DNA of 64,000 nt from positions 1 through 64,000 of the forward strand of contig JAIXQS010000167.1 in the NCBI GenBank assembly GCA_027485615.1. Direction: 5' to 3'. The notes under the pieces are model-generated. The model had not been told where the DNA came from. It saw only the letters and a program-made list of their open reading frames with translations, and ran no database searches. A program made the position numbers and the translations under genes. The stretch's first letter is position 1, and each line of letters begins with the position of its first letter. Below, one piece after another: positions 1 to 7,905 of this stretch. The stretch comes from Verrucomicrobiaceae bacterium. GTDB lineage: Bacteria; Verrucomicrobiota; Verrucomicrobiia; Verrucomicrobiales; Akkermansiaceae.

Positions 1-119
1 CAACCACCGCCCCCACCAGTCCCTCAAATACCTCTCCCCAAACCAATACCACCAACAACAATGCAACCAAGCAGCCTGAATAACACAAATGGCTGTCCAA
101 CTTCCGAGGGAGCGCTACA

Positions 120-224
120 CATTTCGACTCAAGCAATGAGCATTTCGACTCAAGCAATGAGCATTTCGACTCAAGCAATGAGCATTTCGACTCAAGCAAC
201 GAGCATTTTGGCTCAAGCAATGGC
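120..224. repeat. 21-bp tandem repeat, 5 copies
   Basis: Five head-to-tail 21-bp units (catttcgactcaagcaatga plus g). The first three are identical, the fourth has one change (t to c) and the fifth is degenerate. The array lies just past the 3' end of the lipoprotein gene that ends at 248. Being a multiple of three, it reads as a heptapeptide repeat in two frames, but neither frame has a credible start or family match, so I treat it as a non-coding minisatellite. The first 119 bases of the window hold no gene I can support. Confidence 0.95.
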
Positions 225-247
225 TGGGCTTCGTAACGAAACCAAAG

Positions 248-577
248 TCAGCGGCTGCGGGAGTATTCCTCGTAGTATCGGCTCCGGCGCGGGGCTTCGG
301 CGACGACGTAGCCGCCGGAGTGCCGCTGATAATAAGCGCCGTTGTGGTAGTAGTAGGTGCTTCCGCCGAGGTTTTCGCTGCGGTATCCGCTCGGCAGGCT
401 GTCGAGCCTGTATCCGGGCTGATGGGTGGTGATCGTGGAGGTGGATCCGTACCGCCCATCGTCATAGGGGTAAACGCACGAGGCGAGCGACAGGCAGAGG
501 GCGGTGCCGGCGAGGGCGGGCAGGAGGCGTGAGCGGCTGGTTCCCTTGCGGGCTTCGGTCGGGTTCTCGGTTTTCAT
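248..577 (-). CDS. small tyrosine-rich lipoprotein (DUF6515-like)
   Basis: A 109-residue protein with a basic N-terminus, a hydrophobic stretch and a lipobox ending LASC at about residue 34, so probably a lipid-anchored envelope protein. The mature part is rich in Tyr, Gly and Ser, and the segment around GGSTYYYHNGAYYQ and GGYVV resembles the YYY-x-G-x-YY pattern of short DUF6515-type proteins. A GAGG sequence lies about 6 bases before the ATG and supports this start. Function is unknown. The 21-bp tandem repeat starts about 25 bases after its stop codon. No operon partner is evident. Confidence 0.75.
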   Translation of the reverse strand: MKTENPTEARKGTSRSRLLPALAGTALCLSLASCVYPYDDGRYGSTSTITTHQPGYRLDSLPSGYRSENLGGSTYYYHNGAYYQRHSGGYVVAEAPRRSRYYEEYSRSR

Positions 578-701
578 GATGTCCTCGTTTCCGTTCGCAG
601 GTTGGTTGTGCGGGCTTGTCCCGGTATGGGACGTGTCGGGGGATTTTTGCGAAGCGTTTCACCGTGGTTCGTCCCAGCCGCCTTTGCCATGGGGTGTTTC
701 C

Positions 702-878
702 CTACAGGCTGCCGGTGGGCTTTTGGGAGGCGATCTCCCGTTTCGCCCGTTCATAGTCGGCCTGCCTGATCTGGTGGGGAGCCCTGCCCGCGAGCATCGC
801 CAATTCCAGGGTGCGTTCGGACACGCGCTGCATGCTGTATTCGTGGTCCTGTTCGGCGGTCATCAATGTGTCTTGCAT
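702..878 (-). CDS. DUF2934-like small protein
   Basis: A 58-residue protein whose core (ERTLELAMLAGR, then ADYERAKREIA) matches the DUF2934 pattern of an RAY-x-LA helix followed by a D-x-x-A-x-x-E helix. DUF2934 proteins are small, common in Verrucomicrobiota, Acidobacteria and some Proteobacteria, and have no assigned function. The reading frame is open further upstream, but that part looks like noise and overlaps rlmN; an alternative ATG lies at 863. A second DUF2934 domain occurs about 3 kb away at 3701-3940. Start uncertain. Confidence 0.6.
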   Translation of the reverse strand: MQDTLMTAEQDHEYSMQRVSERTLELAMLAGRAPHQIRQADYERAKREIASQKPTGSL

Positions 879-936
879 AGGTGCCGCCAGGATATCGACG
901 CCGCCAGCCCGCATCAATGGGGTGAAATGCTCCTTT

Positions 937-1147
937 TCAGGCCTTGCTTGAGGAAAAGCCGCCGGACAAGCCGGTAATCCGCAGATCAGAACCGTCCTTC
1001 CGGACAAAAACCCCCAACCCATCCATGTCAAGATCCTTGTCCTGGCTATCATCCATGCGATTCGCGGCCTCACCCATCGCGACGACCATCGCGAAAAGGC
1101 CGCCGAGAGCCAAGTGAAGGCAGAGGCCGTTGGTTCAATTTCGCCAT
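937..1147 (-). pseudogene. possible small membrane protein, apparently frameshifted
   Basis: From an ATG at 1147 the frame reads MAKLNQR and would then shift by one base into a frame that reads LCLHLALGGLFAMVVAMGEA and continues for about 45 more residues to a stop at 937. The joined product would be a 68-residue protein with one membrane segment and an acidic tail (DDSQDKDLDMD). In the DNA as given, the hydrophobic frame is closed upstream by a TGA near 1137, so only a TTG (1113) or ATG (1089) start is available without a frameshift. It is either a decayed gene, an assembly indel in the run near 1127, or a shorter real gene. No family recognised. The rest of 879-1269 shows nothing else. Confidence 0.3.
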
Positions 1148-1269
1148 GGTGCAAATCCCCGGGCAGCCGCTCGTGCCTGACGGGGAGACGGCGCGCCATT
1201 TCGTCTTCGCCGGGGTGCGGGCTCATGGCCTCGATGATCGCGAGCCTGACATCACCCTCACCCTGGGCA

Positions 1270-2342
<1,073 letters not shown>

Positions 2343-2346
<4 letters not shown>

Positions 2347-3596
2347 GGCTCAACGGGAAGGGCGCGGGGAGCGGGCGGCTCCTCGACGAGCGAGGCTTTT
2401 AAAACGGGGGGCTCCTCGGGAACGGGCGTCGCCTTGAGCGGTTCAGGCTCATGGATGATGGCGGGTTTCACCATGACGGCTTTTGGCGGCGCGGGTTCCG
2501 GCGCGGGCGGCGGGGTTGGCTCGGGCACCGGGCGGGCTTTCGGCGTGACCTTGACCGGCTCGTCGGTGGGCGGGGTTTTCCGCATCCGGATCTCGACCCG
2601 GCGGTTGGGAGCCTGCGCGTCCGCATCGCCGTCCACGACCAGCGGCTGGGATTTCCCGAAGCCACGTGTGATGATGCGGTCGGGGTTCATGCGCATCGAG
2701 GAAACGAGGTATTGCTTCACCGATTCCGCGCGCTTGCGGGAGAGCTCGATGTTGAATTCCTCGCCGCCGATCAAGTCGCTGTGGCCTTCGATCCAGCAGT
2801 AGAGGTTCGGGTTTTTGTCGATCAGCAGGGCGAGCTTCATCAGCCCGACCTTGGCGCTCTCGCGGAGTTCGGTGCGGTTGAACTCGAAGAGCAGGTCGCT
2901 GGGCAGGAGGGTTTTCTTGGAAAGCAGGATGTTCGGAGGGAGGTCGAGCAGCTCGTCGAGCGATTCGATGCCGTCGAGCTTGCCGTTGTCCACCAGGCCG
3001 TTGTTTCCGCGCTTGATGAGGTCTTCGGTGAATTTTGTCATCTCGCCGTCATCCACCTGCACCGCGCCGGGATCGACCGTAATCTGCCCGACGGCCGCCG
3101 GTTTCAGCTCCGATTCCATCCGTCCGAAGTCCGGCAATTCCGAGTCGAGGTCGAAGTTCGAGGAAACCGTGGTGTCCGGGGCATCGAGTTCGCCTTCCGC
3201 CAGCGGGCTGGAAATTTTCAGGGCGTAAGCGGGATCGACCACGTCAGGCGCGATGTCGATCTCGGTGTCCTCGGGCAGCAGGTCGAGCAGGTCCGCTTCC
3301 TCCAGCAAGGCTGCGGATTCCAAGGGCGGGGTGATCGTTTCCTCGGGCGGTAATGCCTTGTCCGGTTCGTACGGCCTCACCTCCACTTGGCGGACGTTGA
3401 TTTGCCCGGTGGAAATTTCCTCCGGCTGTTGGATGCCAAGCGCGATTTTCACATGATCCAGCGCGAAGAACACCAGCACATGAAGCAGGATGGATACGAA
3501 CATGGCCGCCGTCGCCCAGAGCCCGAGGTGCTCGGGGCCGGGGAGGCGGTAGGTGCCTTCTTCGCGCGTGTCGCTCCAGCGATACCCTTGCTCCAT
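2343..3596 (-). CDS. membrane-anchored OmpA-domain protein with TonB-like features
   Basis: With the ATG at 3596 the product is 417 residues (an in-frame ATG at 3665 would add 23). It has a single N-terminal membrane helix of TonB/MotB type (WATAAMFVSILLHVLVFFAL), a long acidic linker rich in D, E and P, and an OmpA-like peptidoglycan-binding domain around residues 230-345 with the typical DLLFEFN, IEGHSD and NRRVEI segments. A Pro/Glu-rich tail of about 80 residues follows. It probably links the inner membrane to the cell wall. The order is the reverse of TonB, where the proline-rich spacer precedes the C-terminal domain. It is translationally coupled to rlmN and divergent from the histone-like gene. 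Confidence 0.75.
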
Positions 3597-3700
3597 GGGG
3601 CGTATGATAATCCATAGAAAGATGCTGGCAATACCGTAAAAAAATGCATATACGCGTATCGGCATCGAACGTGCTTAACGAACCCCATCCCCCTGAAACA

Positions 3701-3940
3701 ATGTCTGCCAAAAAAACTACCACGAAGGCAGCGGCCAAAAAAACCGCTGTCAAAGCCGCTGCAAAAAAAGTCGCAGCGAAGAAGGTGACGGCCAAAAAAG
3801 CTCCCGCCAAGAAGGCCGCCCTTTCCATCGAGTCTGTGGCCAAGGCCGCTTACCTGAACTACCGCCGTCGAGTGGAGAAGGGCCTTCCCGGGTGCCATGA
3901 TAGCGATTGGCTGGAGGCCGAGCGCTCGCTTGCAGATTGA
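3701..3940 (+). CDS. histone H1-like basic tail fused to a DUF2934 domain
   Basis: A 79-residue protein. Residues 1-40 are almost entirely Lys and Ala with Thr and Val (AAAKK and VAAKKV repeats), like the AKK-rich tails of bacterial histone H1-like proteins. Residues 41-79 (IESVAKAAYLNYRRR, then DSDWLEAERSL) match DUF2934. The ATG at 3701 was chosen because the basic tail begins there; the frame is open to an ATG at 3644. Family knowledge suggests the tail binds DNA without sequence preference, while the role of DUF2934 is unknown. It is divergently transcribed from the OmpA-like gene across about 100 bases. Confidence 0.8.
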   Translation: MSAKKTTTKAAAKKTAVKAAAKKVAAKKVTAKKAPAKKAALSIESVAKAAYLNYRRRVEKGLPGCHDSDWLEAERSLAD

Positions 3941-4156
3941 TCCGGTTATGCTTTCCGGTCTTCCGGACATGAAAATCCGGACGCGGTGAATTTAGCGATT
4001 GTCAACCCATGGGAATCATAGATAGTTCAGTTATCTTGATTAAATGCGCTGTCAGTAGGCCAGCTTTTGCGGGCCCTGCACGGATCCTTTCCGATCCAGC
4101 CCACCCCTCCCCCGGTGCGGCGGCCTCCCCCGCATTCCTTTCCTGCGTCCAATTCC

Positions 4157-5695
4157 ATGAACCACAAACCCGTGAACCCCGCCATAGAGGTTATGCAACC
4201 CGCCCTTTTCGAAGAATCACCCGCCATCGCCCTTCCCAAAAGAACCCGCCGCACGGCCGCCCAAGCCATTGAGGAATTCGGTCTCAAGGCACCGTCGAAG
4301 CACGGGAAAAATTACGTCCTGGACACGAACGTCCTGCTACATGACCCGGCCTGTTTGGAGCGTTTCAAGGAAAACCATCTCTGCATCCTGGTCGACGTTC
4401 TCGCCGAGCTCGACAAGTTCAAGAGCGAGCAGACCGAGCGCGGAGCCAACGCCCGCCGCGTCCACCGCCGCCTGACCGACATTTTCTCCAATACCTCAGC
4501 AGTGACGCGCGGCGTGCCCACCGAGGGCGGCGGCACGATCCGCCTCGTGATCTACGATCCCGATGCCTGCCCGGACAACTCCGACCAGCTCAAGCAGTTC
4601 TACCGCATTTTCCCCGACCGCGAGCGCGTTGATCACCGCATCCTCGCCGCGTGCTTCCTCCTCCGCCAATACAACCCGGACGGCCAGGTCGCGCTCGTCA
4701 CCAAGGACATCAATCTCCAGCTCAAGGCCCGCGCGGTAGACATCGAGTGCCAGGACTACCTAAACGACAAGGTCGATGCCCGCGAAGTCTCGAACTATGA
4801 GGTTCGCCGCGTCGAGGTGGACACCGCGGAGCTGCACCGTTTCGCCAGCAGCGGCGAGCTCGATATCGAGGAGCAGCGCCGCTTGGGGGTCGCGATCAAT
4901 GAATACGTCCTGCTCGCCTGCGGGGAAAAGCAGACCATCCCCGCGCGCCTTCATTTCAGCGGGAGCTTCGTCCGGCTGAACATCCCTGAGGTTCTGAAAA
5001 TCCCCGACGGCCAAGCGCTCAAGCCGCTCAACCTCGGCCAGCGCTGCCTGATCGACGCCCTGCTCAACCCGGACATTTCCCTCGTGACATGCTACGGCCA
5101 CGCGGGAACCGGCAAGACTCTCGTCGCCGTCGCCGCCGGCCTGCATGAGATGTTCAACCGCCGCTACAACGGCATCACCGTCAGCCGACCCGTCGTTTCG
5201 ATGGGGGATCAGCTCGGGTTCCTGCCCGGCTCGCTCGATGAGAAAATGCGCCCTTGGCTGCAGCCCATCCACGACGCGCTCGATCTCCTGATGCGCCCGA
5301 ACGTCCCGCTCGGGCCGAAGCGCAAGCAGCCCAAGCCGGGGGATTCGGTGACGGCCAAGAAGCCCTACGAACTTCTCATGGAGCAGGGCATCCTCGAGAT
5401 CGAGGCGCTCTGCTACATCCGCGGGCGCTCGATCCCGAACCGCTTTTTCATCCTCGATGAGGCGCAGCAACTCACCCCGCAGGAGGCGAAAACCATCGTC
5501 ACCCGCATGTCGCGGGACTCGAAGCTCGTCCTCGTCGGCGACCCCGCGCAGATCGACAACCCCTACGTGGACAGCCGCAGCAACGGCCTGGTCTACACCC
5601 GCAACCGCCTCAAAGGCCAGCCCTTCGTCGCCCACGTCGCCCTCAACCGCGGCGAGCGCTCCGAACTCGCCGAGGCAGGCGCCCAACTGATGTGA
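4157..5695 (+). CDS. PIN domain-PhoH family ATPase
   Basis: A 512-residue cytoplasmic protein combining an N-terminal PIN nuclease-like domain (YVLDTNVLLHD near residue 57, conserved acidic residues after it) with a C-terminal PhoH ATPase domain. The ATPase has a Walker A (GHAGTGKT) near residue 316 and a Walker B with helicase-like context (FFILDEAQQLT, then LVGDPAQID). This architecture matches PhoH2-type and YlaK-type proteins, some of which act as RNA helicase/ribonucleases. The ATG at 4157 starts the conserved part; an upstream in-frame extension is not family-like. Despite the name, a link to phosphate is not implied. Confidence 0.92.
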   Translation: MNHKPVNPAIEVMQPALFEESPAIALPKRTRRTAAQAIEEFGLKAPSKHGKNYVLDTNVLLHDPACLERFKENHLCILVDVLAELDKFKSEQTERGANARRVHRRLTDIFSNTSAVTRGVPTEGGGTIRLVIYDPDACPDNSDQLKQFYRIFPDRERVDHRILAACFLLRQYNPDGQVALVTKDINLQLKARAVDIECQDYLNDKVDAREVSNYEVRRVEVDTAELHRFASSGELDIEEQRRLGVAINEYVLLACGEKQTIPARLHFSGSFVRLNIPEVLKIPDGQALKPLNLGQRCLIDALLNPDISLVTCYGHAGTGKTLVAVAAGLHEMFNRRYNGITVSRPVVSMGDQLGFLPGSLDEKMRPWLQPIHDALDLLMRPNVPLGPKRKQPKPGDSVTAKKPYELLMEQGILEIEALCYIRGRSIPNRFFILDEAQQLTPQEAKTIVTRMSRDSKLVLVGDPAQIDNPYVDSRSNGLVYTRNRLKGQPFVAHVALNRGERSELAEAGAQLM

Positions 5696-5756
5696 TCGCT
5701 GGCAGATCATATCAATGGTTGTCGAAAACCGCGCCGACGGCTACAAGCTCTCGCGA

Positions 5757-7178
5757 ATGAATTACCCGACGAGATTTCAGCAAAAGACTTTATGGAGCGC
5801 CCTCACCGGCGTGGCCATGCTGGTGCTGGGTTCCCTGCTGGTAGGGCTGGTTTGGCTGATCGGCCAGATCTTCGGGTTCCTGCAGCCGGTTCTGATACCG
5901 CTGATCGTCGCGGGCATCGTCGCGTATCTCTTGGATCCGGTGGTGCGCTTGTTGGAAAAACGCGGGTTGGGCCGTCTTTGGGCGGTCGTCTCCGTGTTCC
6001 TGGCCACGCTGGCTGCTGTCACTCTCATGGTTGCCGCGGTTCTTCCCGCGATCCAAGGGGGCAGAACTTTCTTGCGCGGAGTCTTCGCCCAAACCGCGGT
6101 GCCCGTAAAAGTCGAGGCGGTAGAAAGCGCGGTCGAGGAGACCGTTGCAGAGCCTGTCGAGACGGAAGTCATCACCCCGGACGGCGCCGAGACGGAAGTC
6201 ATCGCCGCGGACGGCGCCGAGACGGAGAGCCCGGAGCTGGACAAGCCCTTGACGAAACCCAATGAGGAGCCGGATCTGTCCCCTGCGCTGGCAAAGTCGC
6301 TTCACGACCTTAGGAAGAAATACAAGGACGGGCCGGTCGGCTGGGTGCTTACGGAAACAACCGACGGCGGCGAGCCGATCGCCTTCGCCAATGGCTCTCC
6401 TTCGCCTGAATCCCTGGAATTCTTCTGGCGAACCCGCGCGGGGCGCACGCTTTTCGAATACAAGGGCGAGATCCTGGAGACGGGGAAACGCTGGCTATCC
6501 GTGGGTTCCTCGAAAATCTTCGGCTTCCTGGGTCTGGTTTTGGGCATGATCATGGTGCCGGTTTACCTGTTCTTTTTCCTCAAGGATTCCGCCTCGATCC
6601 GCGACCACTGGCATGAGTATATGCCGCTGCGCGCCTCCCGCTTCAAGACCGAGCTGGTCTCCACCCTCCAGGAAATCAACGGCTACCTCATCTCCTTCTT
6701 CCGAGGCCAGGTGTTGGTGGGCGTGATCGACGGCATCCTCGTTGGCATCGCGCTGTTTTTCTTCGACCTGCCCTATGCGCTCCTGATCGGGGTCTTCATG
6801 GCCATCCTCGGCATCATCCCCTACATCGGGAATATCCTCTGCCTGATACCCGCTTGCATCATCGCCTATCTCCATGCGCAGTCGGCGGAAGTGCCTTTTG
6901 GCTTGGAACCATGGCCATATGTAGGCTTCGTGGTCCTGATTTTCGCGGGCGTCCAGCAGATCAATTCGCTCCTGACCGCCCCGAAAATCGTAGGTGATTC
7001 CGTGGGACTGCACCCGCTGACCGTGATTTTCTCGATGCTGTTCTGGTCGCTGGTGCTCGGCGGTTTTGTCGGCGCCTTGCTCGCTGTGCCGCTCACAGCA
7101 GCCGTAAAAGTGATTTTCCGCCGTTATTTCTGGGAGAGAACCCTGCGCGAACCCAACGTCCCCGGATTCCCGGGCTAA
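5757..7178 (+). CDS. AI-2E family transporter (PerM/YdiK-like permease)
   Basis: A polytopic membrane protein of about 473 residues. The first three membrane helices lie at residues 10-105, a hydrophilic insert of about 150 residues follows, and the C-terminal half carries the family core (VYLFFFLKD, then the IPYIGN and GLHPL segments). Members are proposed to export autoinducer-2 or other small solutes, but most are uncharacterised. The insert carries a short acidic tandem duplication (TEVITPDGAE/TEVIAADGAE, near 6160-6230) not usual in the family. An alternative start at 5715 would add 14 residues. It stands alone between phoH and the sigma factor. Confidence 0.85.
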   Translation: MNYPTRFQQKTLWSALTGVAMLVLGSLLVGLVWLIGQIFGFLQPVLIPLIVAGIVAYLLDPVVRLLEKRGLGRLWAVVSVFLATLAAVTLMVAAVLPAIQGGRTFLRGVFAQTAVPVKVEAVESAVEETVAEPVETEVITPDGAETEVIAADGAETESPELDKPLTKPNEEPDLSPALAKSLHDLRKKYKDGPVGWVLTETTDGGEPIAFANGSPSPESLEFFWRTRAGRTLFEYKGEILETGKRWLSVGSSKIFGFLGLVLGMIMVPVYLFFFLKDSASIRDHWHEYMPLRASRFKTELVSTLQEINGYLISFFRGQVLVGVIDGILVGIALFFFDLPYALLIGVFMAILGIIPYIGNILCLIPACIIAYLHAQSAEVPFGLEPWPYVGFVVLIFAGVQQINSLLTAPKIVGDSVGLHPLTVIFSMLFWSLVLGGFVGALLAVPLTAAVKVIFRRYFWERTLREPNVPGFPG

Positions 7179-7237
7179 GGCGATTTTCGGATTTTTGGGG
7201 AAAGACACGCCCCGCCGGAGGTGTTACATAGTTCCCA

Positions 7238-7903
7238 ATGTCCGATGAAAAAGTGGAGAAACCCAAGGATGAGGATGCCGTAATCCTCCAAGCCTACGCA
7301 AAGACGCGCAAAAGCCTCATCGCCCGGCTCGACAACTGGGAGGATCAGAAAACCTGGGACGAGTTTTACCAAACCTACTGGCGGCTGATCTATTCCGTCG
7401 CCGTCAAGGCGGGGCTGCGTCCCGAGGAGGCCTTCGACTGCGTGCAGGAAACGATCCTCTCCATCGCGAAGCAGAGCAAAAAAAAGCTCTACGACCCCGA
7501 GCAGGGCTCCTTCAAGACCTGGCTGATGAACATGACCCGCTGGCGCATCAACGACCAGTTCCGCAAGCGCAAGAAGGACACCGCGATGACCGGCGGTGAA
7601 TGGGACGACGACCGCAAGACTGCCGTGATCGACCGCGTCGAGGATCCCAACGGCGATGTCCTCTCCCGCCTCTGGGACGTGGAGTGGAAAAAAAACATTG
7701 CCGACGCCGCGCTCGCCCGTGTCAAGGCGCAGGTTTCCCCCAAGCAATACCAGATCTTCGATTTCTACGTGATCCGGCAATGGGACGCACAGAGGGTGCA
7801 GGAAAAGCTCAACGTGAGCATGGCGCAGGTCTATCTCGCGAAGCACCGCGTCGGCTCCGTGCTGAAAAAGGAACTCGCGAAACTGGAGGACGAGATCGAC
7901 TGA
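7238..7903 (+). CDS. ECF-type RNA polymerase sigma factor
   Basis: A 221-residue sigma-70 family protein with region 2 near residues 45-110 (EFYQTYWRLIYSVAVKAG, CVQETILSI, FKTWLMNMTRWRINDQFRK) and region 4 near 170-215 (QYQIFDFYVI, VQEKLNVSMAQVYLAKHRV). It directs RNA polymerase to a set of promoters I cannot identify from this window. The stop is 2 bases before the start of the kinase/FGE gene, so the two form an operon. Similar sigma-kinase pairs are frequent in Planctomycetes and Verrucomicrobiota, where the membrane kinase is thought to control the sigma factor instead of a classical anti-sigma. Confidence 0.9.
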   Translation: MSDEKVEKPKDEDAVILQAYAKTRKSLIARLDNWEDQKTWDEFYQTYWRLIYSVAVKAGLRPEEAFDCVQETILSIAKQSKKKLYDPEQGSFKTWLMNMTRWRINDQFRKRKKDTAMTGGEWDDDRKTAVIDRVEDPNGDVLSRLWDVEWKKNIADAALARVKAQVSPKQYQIFDFYVIRQWDAQRVQEKLNVSMAQVYLAKHRVGSVLKKELAKLEDEID

Positions 7904-7905
7904 CC

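Noticed and set aside
120-224. Possible CRISPR array
   Set aside because: The units are directly adjacent without spacers and no cas genes are near.
61-432. + strand frame with STQAMSI repeats
   Set aside because: Produced by the 21-bp tandem repeat and runs antisense into a well-supported lipoprotein gene.
3701-3940. Low-complexity artefact rather than a gene
   Set aside because: The second half is a clear DUF2934 domain in the same frame, so the Lys/Ala tail is part of a real protein.
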